Assembly: GCF_022808865.1 (NCBI RefSeq)
Contig: NZ_JAKZLB010000003.1
Coordinates: 191,875-255,874, forward strand
Direction: 5' to 3'
DNA from: Geothrix oryzisoli
Lineage (GTDB): Bacteria > Acidobacteriota > Holophagae > Holophagales > Holophagaceae
DNA: 64,000 nt
Shown: positions 56,684 through 64,000 of the stretch, one piece after another
How the letters are laid out: each line of letters starts with the position of its first letter
How positions within the stretch are numbered: position 1 is the first letter of the stretch
Program-made: the position numbers and the translations under genes
Notes under the pieces: model-generated
Seen by the model: the letters and a program-made list of their open reading frames with translations, nothing else
Databases searched by the model: none
What the model was told of the DNA's origin: nothing

Positions 56684-57571
56684 TCAGGCGCCCTGGCCTC
56701 CGCCGGTCCCGATTCCGTTCGGCGCGGGAGACAGGAGCACGTTGTCGATGAGGCGGGTGCTGCCCACGTAGGCGGCCACGCACAGGGCGACCGTGCGGTC
56801 CACCGGGCCCTGCAGCGGCTCCAGGGTCTGGGCGTCCACCAGCTCCAGGTACTGGATCGAATCCGCCCCGGTCATGTGCGAACGCGCCAGGGCCACCAGC
56901 TTGGCGGGCGCCGCTTCCCCCTCCTCGAAGGCCGCCTTCGCGGCCAGCAGGCCCTGGCTGAGGGTCAGGGCCCGCTGCCGGGCCTCCTCGTCCAGGTAGG
57001 TGTTGCGGCTGCTCAGGGCCAGGCCGTCCGCCTCGCGCACCGTGGGCACCACCACCACGTCCACGGGCAGGTTCAGGTCGCGGGCCATGCGGCGGATCAC
57101 CGCCGTCTGCTGGAAGTCCTTCTGGCCGAAGAAGGCCAAGTCCGGCTGCACGATGTTGAAGAGCTTCGCCACCACGGTGGCCACGCCCCGGAAGTGGCCG
57201 GGCCGGTAGCGGCCGCAGAGCGTGTCGGCCAGGTGGCCGGGCTCCACATGGGTCTGGAAACCCGTGGGGTAGATTTCGGCCACCTCCGGGAGGAACAGCA
57301 CCGTGGCGCCGGTCTCCAGGCAGAGGTTCTGGTCCCGCTCCAGGTCCCGCGGGTAGCTGGCCAGGTCCTCGCCGGGGCCGAACTGGTTCGGATTCACGAA
57401 GATGGACACCACCGTGGCATCGCAGCGCGCGGCGCTCTGACGGATGAGGGCCCCGTGGCCCTCATGCAGAAAACCCATGGTGGGGACGAAGCCGATGCGC
57501 TTGCCCTCATCCCGGAGGGGCCTCAGAAGCGCGCGGAGATCAGCAATGGTACGAACGACTCGCATGGACAA
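56684..57571 (-). CDS. panC: Pantothenate synthetase
   Basis: 295 aa from TTG 57571, which has GAAGGA eight bases upstream; ATG 57565 is an alternative. ATP-dependent ligase joining pantoate and beta-alanine. HIGH-type nucleotide-binding motif GFVPTMGFLHEGHGALI, then SIFVNPNQFGPGEDLASYPR, FFGQKDFQQTAVI, PTVREADGLALSSRN and the KMSKS-like SSRNTYL. Located after panB (46-base gap) on the same strand. Confidence 0.96.
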   Translation of the reverse strand: MSMRVVRTIADLRALLRPLRDEGKRIGFVPTMGFLHEGHGALIRQSAARCDATVVSIFVNPNQFGPGEDLASYPRDLERDQNLCLETGATVLFLPEVAEIYPTGFQTHVEPGHLADTLCGRYRPGHFRGVATVVAKLFNIVQPDLAFFGQKDFQQTAVIRRMARDLNLPVDVVVVPTVREADGLALSSRNTYLDEEARQRALTLSQGLLAAKAAFEEGEAAPAKLVALARSHMTGADSIQYLELVDAQTLEPLQGPVDRTVALCVAAYVGSTRLIDNVLLSPAPNGIGTGGGQGA

Positions 57572-57617
57572 AAGCGGGATCCTTCAAATATCGCCTGCCA
57601 GTCTACCAAGGGCGCGA

Positions 57618-58481
57618 TCAGGGATGCCACTGGGTCAGGACCGGACGAACGGCTTCTGGAAGGGTATAGGATTCCCGGCCATCGGGGAACCCTCCCGACC
57701 GCACATCCCCGGCCCAGGTCGCCAGGGCATCACGCAGGTCTTGGAATCCTTCGGCATAGCGCCGCACGAATTTCGGCGAGGAACCCGGCAGCAGGCCCAG
57801 CACATCGTGGAAGACCAGCACCTGGCCCGCGCACTGGGGGCCGGCCCCGATGCCGATGGTGGGAATCTCGAGGGTCTCCGTCACCTTGGCGGCCAGGTCG
57901 GCGGGGATGCCCTCCAGCACCAGGCTGAAGCAGCCGGCGTCCTGCAGCTTCTGGGCGTCCTCCAGCAGGCGGATGGCGTCGCCCTTGTGCTTGCCCTGCA
58001 CCTTGAAGCCGCCCATGGGGTTCACGCTCTGGGGGGTGAGCCCCAGGTGGCCCATGACGGGGATCTCGGCGTCGATCAGGGCATGGATCATGGGCAGGCG
58101 CTTGGCCCCGCCCTCGAGTTTGACGGCCTGGGCCCCGCGCCGGAGGAAGCCCCCGGCGTTCCGCAGGGTGTCCTCCACGCTGAGGTGGAAGCTCAGGTAG
58201 GGCAGGTCGGCCACCAGCATGGCCGTGGGCTGGGTGCGAGCCACGGCCTCCAGGTGGTGGTTCATCATGGCCATGCTGACGGGCAGGGTGTTCTCGAAGC
58301 CCAGGCACACATTTCCCACGCTGTCGCCCACCAGGATCAGGTCCACGCCCGCCGCATCCGCGATGCGGGCCGTCGCGGCATCGTAGGCCGTGACCATCAC
58401 GAGCTTCCGTCCCGCGTGGTGCCAGGCGTGCAGCTGGGGGAGGGTGACGCGGGGGCGCGCGTCCGCAGGCAGGTGGCTCAT
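57618..58481 (-). CDS. panB: 3-methyl-2-oxobutanoate hydroxymethyltransferase
   Basis: 287 aa. It adds a hydroxymethyl group from methylene-THF to ketoisovalerate, the first step to pantoate. TIM-barrel landmarks: VTAYDAATARIADAAGVDLI, VGDSVGNVCLG (metal ligand Asp), VADLPYLSF, AVKLEGG, PVMGHLGLTPQSVN, LVLEGIPADLAAKVT and IGIGAGPQCAGQVLVFHD. Leads the panB-panC group; panD lies further downstream after two unrelated small genes. panE is not in the window. Confidence 0.96.
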   Translation of the reverse strand: MSHLPADARPRVTLPQLHAWHHAGRKLVMVTAYDAATARIADAAGVDLILVGDSVGNVCLGFENTLPVSMAMMNHHLEAVARTQPTAMLVADLPYLSFHLSVEDTLRNAGGFLRRGAQAVKLEGGAKRLPMIHALIDAEIPVMGHLGLTPQSVNPMGGFKVQGKHKGDAIRLLEDAQKLQDAGCFSLVLEGIPADLAAKVTETLEIPTIGIGAGPQCAGQVLVFHDVLGLLPGSSPKFVRRYAEGFQDLRDALATWAGDVRSGGFPDGRESYTLPEAVRPVLTQWHP

Positions 58482-58927
58482 GGGGTCTCCGCTGGAAGGT
58501 CGAAGCCGTGGGTCTCCATGAAACCACCAAACAGTGGGAAAAGGACGAGTTGGATTTTCATTTCTAAGGTGTCGTCCTCGTCACGCCGATCCGGTGTCTG
58601 AAAGCCCAATTGGGCGAGGCCAGGGTATCGGAGCCTGGGGAGTTTTCTGTTTGTAATGAGAGGATATAAATGCCTAGTGATTGATTCAAGTGGTTAAAAA
58701 TAAATGATATAGAAATATATTTTCCCATGTGTTTTCCAATGGAACTCCGGGTGTATTGAAGGTGCGGTGTTTAACCATTCCGAATGGTTGCGACTTTGGT
58801 CGGAGCGGGCCGAATCCTGTCTTTTCACACCGGTGCCCTCAGTGACCTGACCCAGAGCAGCAACCTCGCCGGATGGATGGAATGGGCCGTCCGACGCAAG
58901 CCTCAACCCACTCTTTACGGGAATGGA
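58482..58927. other. Divergent intergenic region panB / wza
   Basis: 446 bases, A/T-rich between about 58640 and 58790. A possible promoter toward wza is TTGATT at 58682-58687 with TGATAT about 18 bases later. The 17-bp palindrome is listed separately. Upstream in-frame codons of wza (from 58784) are present but lack a ribosome binding site. Confidence 0.45.
58773..58789. promoter_or_regulatory. 17-bp palindrome upstream of wza, possible operator
   Basis: AACCATTC-C-GAATGGTT: perfect 8-bp arms around one base. It lies about 85 bases after the promoter-like TTGATT and 139 bases before the wza start chosen here. Size and symmetry fit a homodimeric regulator site; the binding protein is unknown. 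Confidence 0.45.
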
Positions 58928-60088
58928 ATGTCAGTGTGTCTCTCAATCTGTCAGCCCCTGGTATCCGCCACTTCGTCCCATGCGACCTGCCATCGGCGCC
59001 TTCCTCAGGTGTTCGTCCTTGGGTTGGCCCTCCTTCTGGGCGCCTGCCGTGCCCCGGGCATGAAATTCAATACCCAGACCTGTGACAAGGAAACCCATAC
59101 CCAGGTGAATGGCCAGGACGTCACCCTGCATCCCTTGAACCCCGAGACCCTCAAGGCCTACGGGGCCCGAGCGGTCTTCGTGGAGATCAAGGAACTGCTG
59201 GCGACCAAAGTGGAGCCCTACCGCATCGGTCCCCAGGACATCCTCATGGTCACGGTCTGGGATCATCCGGAGTTGACCCTGCCCCTGGGCCAGTACCGCA
59301 CCGACGTCGCCACGGGCATGGTGGTGAACGACTCCGGCTTCATGTTCTATCCGTACGTCGGCAGGGTGAAGATGGCCGGCCTTACGGTGGAGGACGCCCG
59401 CGACGCCCTCACCGCCAAGCTGGACGAGGTGCTCCAGCGGCCCCAGGTGGACCTGAAGGTGCTCGCCTACCGTTCCCAGAAGGTCTTTGTCAGCGGAGAG
59501 GTGCGCAATCCCGCCGTCTACAACATCACTGACGTCCCCTTCACCCTGGCGGAAGCCGTCAACCGTGCTGGAGGCTTCCTCCCCACGGCGGATCAGAGCC
59601 ACGTGCTGGTCTCCCGCGGGAACCGCACCTGGTCCCTCGACTTCCTCGACCTGATGACCCGGGGCAACCGCATCGGCCAGATCCTGCTCAAGGATGGGGA
59701 CTCGGTGCATGTGCAGAACCGGGACGAGGAACCCGTCTACCTCCTGGGCGAGCTGCGCAATCCCCGTTCCGTGCCCACCTACCACGGCAAGCTGTCCCTG
59801 GCCCAGGCTCTCTCTGATGCAGGTGGCATCAACAGCACCACGGCCGAGGCCCGGTCCATCTACGTGTTCCGCCGCGGTAAGACCGAAAACGCGGTGGATG
59901 TGTTCCACCTGGACGCCTACAACCCCGTGGCCATGGTGCTGGCGGACCGCTTCGCCCTCCAGCCCCGGGATCTGGTCTATGTCGACGCAGGCCCCCTGGT
60001 GCGCTGGAACCGCGTGGTGAGTCTGATCGTGCCCACGGTCTCCGCCCTCACCTCCACCGCCTCCGAAGTCAAGTACCTCAGCCAGTAG
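58928..60088 (+). CDS. wza: Polysaccharide export outer-membrane lipoprotein
   Basis: 386 aa from ATG 58928; start uncertain because the signal peptide has a long polar n-region before FVLGLALLLGAC (lipobox, lipidated Cys). The Poly_export domain (YRIGPQDILMVTVWDHPELT, DSGFMFYPYVGRVKMAGLTV) and two SLBB repeats (QKVFVSGEVRNPAVYNITD, EPVYLLGELRNPRSVPTYHG) match Wza, and the C-terminus WNRVVSLIVPTVSALTS can form the amphipathic transmembrane helix of the octameric pore. First gene of wza-wzb-wzc. Confidence 0.93.
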   Translation: MSVCLSICQPLVSATSSHATCHRRLPQVFVLGLALLLGACRAPGMKFNTQTCDKETHTQVNGQDVTLHPLNPETLKAYGARAVFVEIKELLATKVEPYRIGPQDILMVTVWDHPELTLPLGQYRTDVATGMVVNDSGFMFYPYVGRVKMAGLTVEDARDALTAKLDEVLQRPQVDLKVLAYRSQKVFVSGEVRNPAVYNITDVPFTLAEAVNRAGGFLPTADQSHVLVSRGNRTWSLDFLDLMTRGNRIGQILLKDGDSVHVQNRDEEPVYLLGELRNPRSVPTYHGKLSLAQALSDAGGINSTTAEARSIYVFRRGKTENAVDVFHLDAYNPVAMVLADRFALQPRDLVYVDAGPLVRWNRVVSLIVPTVSALTSTASEVKYLSQ

Positions 60089-60091
60089 CCC

Positions 60092-60553
60092 ATGCCGATC
60101 GCCATCCGCCGCATCCTCGTCCTGTGCGAAGGCAACCACTGCCGGAGCCCCCTGGCCGAAGCCCTGCTCCGGCGGGCCCTCGGCCCCGTCAGCGACGTGC
60201 GCTCCGCTGGGCTCAGGGCCCTGGTGGGAGAGCCGGCCCATGAGGAAACCCAGCGCCAGGGTGTGGAACTCGGGCTCGATTTGAGCGCCCACCGCGGCCG
60301 GCAGGTCACGCTCGATCTGGCCAAACGCGCGGATCTCATCCTGGTCATGGATCGGGCCCAGAAGGCTGCTTGTGAAGCCTTGGCCCCCAGTGTCCGAGGG
60401 CGGGTCTTCCTGCTGGGCCAATGGCTGTCACCTGATCGGCCGGAGATCCCCGATCCCATCCGCCGCAGCGCCGAAGACCACCGCAGGATCGGCGACCACA
60501 TCCAGGGGGCCATCCAGACCTGGCTCCCCCGTCTGGCCAGAAGGAACCCATGA
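60092..60553 (+). CDS. wzb: Low-molecular-weight protein tyrosine phosphatase
   Basis: 153 aa. The P-loop CEGNHCRS (C-x5-R-S) is near the N-terminus and the general acid lies in IPDPIRRS. Wzb-type enzymes dephosphorylate the tyrosine kinase Wzc and so cycle polymer assembly. It starts three bases after wza and its stop overlaps the wzc start by four bases (ATGA), so the three are translated together. Confidence 0.93.
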   Translation: MPIAIRRILVLCEGNHCRSPLAEALLRRALGPVSDVRSAGLRALVGEPAHEETQRQGVELGLDLSAHRGRQVTLDLAKRADLILVMDRAQKAACEALAPSVRGRVFLLGQWLSPDRPEIPDPIRRSAEDHRRIGDHIQGAIQTWLPRLARRNP

Positions 60554-62736
60554 ACGCCATTGATCCGTCATCCATGCCCTCCACCGGGGACTTCAGCGGT
60601 GCCAATGACGGGGAGGAGATCTCCCTGGAGGAACTTCTCGGCAACTTGTGGGAGGGGCGCAACCTCATCCTGGGGATCACCCTGGTGGCTCTGCTGCTGG
60701 GGGGCTACTACGCCTGGCGCAAGAGCCCGGTCTACCAGGTTCAGGCCATGCTCCAGGTGGAGGACAAGAAGGGCGGCAAGGGCGCCCTCGGCATGGAGGC
60801 TCTGTCCAGTCTGCTGGACCAACCCACCGTGGCCCAGGCCGAGGTCGAGATTCTCAAAAGCAACTTGGTGCTGGGCCGCACGGTGGAGGCTCTGGCCCTG
60901 GATATTGTGGCCCAACCGAGGTTCAACCCCCTGGTGGGGGATGCCCTGGTGCGGGACCGGGCTGACGCCCCCACCCTGCGCATCGAGCGCTTTGAGCTTC
61001 CTGCTGCGGTTCAGGGGAGACCCTTCCGCGTCATTGCCGGGGAGAACGGCGCCTTCCGTTGGGAGGATCCAGACGGCAAGGTGCTGGCCGATGGCCACGA
61101 AGGCGAAGAGCTCAAGGCTACCTGGCTGGGCCAGCCCCTGGTCCTTCAGGTGCGTCGCCTCGTGGCCCCTTCGGGTCAGCGCTTCAACCTGACCCGGCAG
61201 CCCTTCCTCAGGGCCATCGAGAACTTGCGCCTGGGCCTGCTGGTCGCCGAGAAGGGCAAGCAGACCAACATCCTGGGCCTCAGCTTCGAGGACCGCAGCC
61301 CCACTCGGGGAGCTGAGATTCTCAATGAGATCGTGGCCCAGTACGTGCGCCAGAACATCGAACGCAAGGCCGAGGAGGCCTCCAAGACCCTGGCCTTCCT
61401 CCAGGAGCAGCTGCCTCAGCTGCGGGCCAAGCTGGATGCATCCGAGAACCAGCTGAACCAGTACCGCATGCAGACCGGCTCCGTGGACCTGCCCGAAGAG
61501 GCGAAGCTGGTGCTTAAACAGAGCGTGGATCTCGAGGGCCAGGTTCTGGTGCTCAGACAAAAGAAGGAGGAGCTGCTGCGCACCTACAAGGAGCGCGCGG
61601 ATGTGGTGGCGACCCTCGACCAGCAAATCGCCAAGCTGAGCGCCGAAGCCCGCCAGATTGATGGTCGGGTCCGCGGCCTCCCCCGTACCCAGCAGGAGCT
61701 GGTGCGCCTCATGCGCGAGGCGCAGGTGGGCACGGATATGTACACCGCCCTGCTCAACAACGCCCAGCAGCTGCAGGTGACCAAGGCCGGCGAGATCGGG
61801 AATGCCCGGATCGTGGACCACGCCCTGCCCAGCCTTGAACCGGTCAAGCCTCAGAAGCTCCTGGTGATCAGCCTGTCTGCCCTGCTGGGTCTCTTCGGCG
61901 GCATCGGCCTGGTCATGCTGCGCCGGACCCTGCTTCGGGGCGTGGAGGATCCCCGGCTCATCGAAGGCCGCCTGGGCCTGCCGGTGGTGGTGACCGTGCC
62001 CCACAGCGAACAGCAGGCGCTCATCCACCGGGACATGGAGCGCCGGAAGCAGGGCCTGCACCTGCTGGCCCAAGCCAATCCTGACGACCTGGCCGTGGAG
62101 AGCCTGCGCAGCCTGCGCACCAGCCTCCATTTCACCATGATGGACGCCAAGAACCCCGTGGTGCTGATCACCGGACCGACGCCGACCATCGGCAAGACGT
62201 TCGTGAGCAGCAATTTCGCGGCGCTGCTGGCCCAGGCCGGCGCGCGGGTACTGCTGGTGGATGGCGATCTGCGCAAGGGGTACCTGTACCGCCCCTTCGG
62301 CCTGCCGGAGCGTGGCCGGGGTCTCTCCGAGATCCTGTCAGGCCAGGTCGATTGGAGAGAGGTGCTGCACGCGGCCGTGCTGCCGGGCCTCGACCTCATC
62401 ACCACCGGGGCGCTGCCCCCCAATCCGGCCGAATTGCTGATGACCAGCCGCCTGTCGGGATTCATCCAGGAGGTGTCCGCTGCCTACGACCTCGTAATCA
62501 TCGATGCGGCCCCTGTCCTGGCGGCGACGGATCCCGTCATTCTGGCCAAGCACGTGGGTACGGTCCTCCTCATCGCCAAGGCCCGGGCCCACTCCCTGGA
62601 GGAGCTCCGCATCGCCCTCAAGCGCTTCGAAAGTGGTGGCACCAAGGTCAAGGGCTGCATCTTCAACGATGTGTCCGCCGTGTCGGTGGGGTATCAGCGC
62701 TACCGGTACGCCTACCATTACGAGTACACCAAGTAG
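60550..62736 (+). CDS. wzc: Wzc-type polysaccharide co-polymerase and tyrosine autokinase
   Basis: 728 aa. A Wzz domain with first membrane helix at residues about 37-56 and second near 435-458, a periplasmic coiled coil between (LAFLQEQLPQLRAKLDASEN), then a cytoplasmic BY-kinase: Walker A GPTPTIGKT (from residue 542), Walker A' VLLVDGDLRKG, Walker B LVIIDAAP. The tail carries six tyrosines between residues 715 and 726 (YQRYRYAYHYEY), the autophosphorylation cluster. It controls chain length and export with Wza and Wzb. Confidence 0.95.
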   Translation: MNAIDPSSMPSTGDFSGANDGEEISLEELLGNLWEGRNLILGITLVALLLGGYYAWRKSPVYQVQAMLQVEDKKGGKGALGMEALSSLLDQPTVAQAEVEILKSNLVLGRTVEALALDIVAQPRFNPLVGDALVRDRADAPTLRIERFELPAAVQGRPFRVIAGENGAFRWEDPDGKVLADGHEGEELKATWLGQPLVLQVRRLVAPSGQRFNLTRQPFLRAIENLRLGLLVAEKGKQTNILGLSFEDRSPTRGAEILNEIVAQYVRQNIERKAEEASKTLAFLQEQLPQLRAKLDASENQLNQYRMQTGSVDLPEEAKLVLKQSVDLEGQVLVLRQKKEELLRTYKERADVVATLDQQIAKLSAEARQIDGRVRGLPRTQQELVRLMREAQVGTDMYTALLNNAQQLQVTKAGEIGNARIVDHALPSLEPVKPQKLLVISLSALLGLFGGIGLVMLRRTLLRGVEDPRLIEGRLGLPVVVTVPHSEQQALIHRDMERRKQGLHLLAQANPDDLAVESLRSLRTSLHFTMMDAKNPVVLITGPTPTIGKTFVSSNFAALLAQAGARVLLVDGDLRKGYLYRPFGLPERGRGLSEILSGQVDWREVLHAAVLPGLDLITTGALPPNPAELLMTSRLSGFIQEVSAAYDLVIIDAAPVLAATDPVILAKHVGTVLLIAKARAHSLEELRIALKRFESGGTKVKGCIFNDVSAVSVGYQRYRYAYHYEYTK

Positions 62737-62795
62737 CCCGCCCATCGCCTGAGTCTGTGATTCGGGGCTCCGCCTGGACTATGGGTACGCTGCCT

Positions 62796-64000
62796 TCACT
62801 CGCCGTCGGGCACGACCGGCAGGTTCATCTGGGTGGGGGTCCAGTCGTGGAGGGGGTCGGCGCGCTCGGGGAGGACCCAGCGGAGGCCGGCGGCTTCGAC
62901 GGTCTGGCGGAAGCGGTGGAGGTCCTCGCGGCCCAGGAAGGCGGTGCCCTGGGTTTCGGGCAGGCGGGACCAGAGCTGCTGGAAGCTGGGGAAGGCATCC
63001 TGCAGGCGGGCCTTGGCGCCCAGCTTCTCGCCCCGCTGGAGCAGGAGCTGCGCCCCTTCCGTGCTGGCCTCCACCACCTGGGCTGGGAACTGGAGGTCCC
63101 GGGCGGCGGCCAGCACCTCGCTCCAGGCGTGCAGCGCCTCCTCCGCCACGGCCTCGGTGGGCGGCACCGTGGACAGCAGCAGCGCGTGGGCCCGGTGCCA
63201 CTCCAGGTCCAGCCAGCGGGAACCGGCGCCTTCCACCGGGCCCTTCAGGTTCTCGAGGATGGCCCAGCCCTGCTCCGGGGCCTCCTGCCGGGTGCGCTGG
63301 GATTCCCGCGCCAGGGCCTGGGCCAGGCGGAGCCGGGCCAACCGGTGGCGCCAGAGCAGGCCGGCGGCCTCGAACTGGTCCGCGGCGGCCTTGAGCAGCC
63401 GGGCCGCATCCCGCCAGGCGCCGCGGAAGCGGGCGACCTCCCCCTGGAGCATGGTGTGGTCGCCCTGCTCCTCCGGCGCGAGGTGGGGCTGGCTGGTCCC
63501 GGCGGCCTGGAACTGGGCATGGTCGGCCGCCACGGGATCGCCCATGGCGGCGAAGGTGCGGGCCCGCCAGATCTGGATCATGGCCACCTGGCCAGCGTCC
63601 CCGAGCCGCTGGGCCTGGCCGAGGGCCCGGTCCAGATGGGTCTGGGCGGGGCCCAGGAACTGCTGGAGGCTGCGCACGGTGCCGAGGGCCAGGTGGCACT
63701 GGCACTGGAGGGCGAGGTCGCCCTGCAGACGGGCGGTCTGGAGGGCCTCCTGCAGCAGGCTGATGCAGGGATCCGCCTGGCCCTGGCCGAGGCGCACCTG
63801 GGCCAGGGCGATCTGGGCCGGTACGAGGCCGCGGAAGTCCTGGCCGTGCTCCAGGAGCCGCTGGGCTGATTCGAGGAGGTCCGCCGAGCGCTGGAACTGG
63901 CCCTGGGCGGCCAGGGCCCGGCCCAGGGCGGTGAGCAGGGCCGCCTGGTCCTGGGGCTGGGGCCGGCCGCCGCCACTCTGGCCTTGGGGGTGCAGGCCCT
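62796..64000 (-). CDS. TPR-like repeat protein, N-terminal part outside window
   Basis: The frame is open on the minus strand from the window's right edge to the stop at 62796 (at least 400 residues), so the N-terminus is missing; GTG 63797 is only an internal codon. Helical repeats of about 35-40 residues are evident (ALLTALGRALAAQGQFQRSA, LALAQVRLGQGQADP-like, CHLALGTVRSLQQFLGPA, WRARTFAAMGDPVAADHA, RLRLAQALARE). This is typical of TPR scaffolds, often fused to a kinase or regulator N-terminally. Function unknown. Convergent with wzc, 59 bases apart. Confidence 0.7.
   Translation of the reverse strand, partial: GLHPQGQSGGGRPQPQDQAALLTALGRALAAQGQFQRSADLLESAQRLLEHGQDFRGLVPAQIALAQVRLGQGQADPCISLLQEALQTARLQGDLALQCQCHLALGTVRSLQQFLGPAQTHLDRALGQAQRLGDAGQVAMIQIWRARTFAAMGDPVAADHAQFQAAGTSQPHLAPEEQGDHTMLQGEVARFRGAWRDAARLLKAAADQFEAAGLLWRHRLARLRLAQALARESQRTRQEAPEQGWAILENLKGPVEGAGSRWLDLEWHRAHALLLSTVPPTEAVAEEALHAWSEVLAAARDLQFPAQVVEASTEGAQLLLQRGEKLGAKARLQDAFPSFQQLWSRLPETQGTAFLGREDLHRFRQTVEAAGLRWVLPERADPLHDWTPTQMNLPVVPDGE

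Overview
The window is one contiguous stretch of a high-GC Gram-negative bacterial chromosome. The Gram-negative assignment rests on outer-membrane barrels (FadL-like, Wzi-like), Wza/Wzb/Wzc export machinery and lipoproteins. Gene content and protein style fit Acidobacteriota, possibly class Holophagae (Geothrix/Holophaga type). That placement is inference; no rRNA gene is present to settle it.

Layout. 1-6.6 kb: 3' end of isocitrate lyase, a small lipoprotein, an exported alpha/beta hydrolase, a 272-bp element with terminal inverted repeats, frr, a TauE/SafE permease, a small membrane protein, a FadL-like barrel and an RlmB-type rRNA methyltransferase. 6.8-21.1 kb: the ancestral translation/transcription cluster tRNA-Tyr, tRNA-Gly, tRNA-Thr, tuf, rpmG, tRNA-Trp, secE, nusG, rplK, rplA, rplJ, rplL, rpoB, rpoC, with GC-rich hairpins at several junctions and a strong terminator after rpoC. 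21.5-39.8 kb: a visibly A/T-richer, mosaic surface-polysaccharide locus (beta-helix protein, Wzz-like protein, Wzy-like polymerase/ligase, Wzx flippase, glycosyltransferases, acetyltransferase, the FnlA-FnlB-FnlC triad for UDP-L-FucNAc, WbpO/WbpP-like enzymes for UDP-GalNAcA, a further epimerase/reductase). 40.1-42.3 kb: pnp. 42.8-50 kb: WecA-like initiating transferase, a giant SLBB/polysaccharide-export protein, queD, a LEA-type lipoprotein, a HAD protein and a Wzi-like barrel. 50.2-58.5 kb, all on the minus strand: RNase G, a UbiA-like protein, a CBS-domain ClC channel, a MarR regulator, panD, two small related secreted proteins, panC and panB. 58.9-62.7 kb: wza-wzb-wzc. The right edge holds a TPR-like protein cut by the window end.

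How the genes work together. Polysaccharide functions are spread over three blocks separated by housekeeping genes. Together they could supply precursors (L-FucNAc, GalNAcA, possibly another 6-deoxy-HexNAc), an undecaprenyl-phosphate sugar-1-phosphate transferase, flippase, polymerase, co-polymerase/tyrosine kinase with its phosphatase, and outer-membrane export and attachment, i.e. a Wzx/Wzy-dependent capsule or exopolysaccharide pathway. The panB, panC and panD genes together give pantothenate synthesis.

The most unusual observations are a cysteine-rich, double zinc-ribbon-like insertion in the N-terminal part of RpoB (eight Cys in CXC/CXXC pairs); the 272-bp element before frr, which folds on paper as a three-way junction; a stem-loop that overlaps the wecA-like stop codon and covers part of the next gene's ribosome binding site; and a tandem pair of related secreted proteins embedded among the pantothenate genes. 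No CRISPR array, transposase gene, prophage or defence island was recognised.
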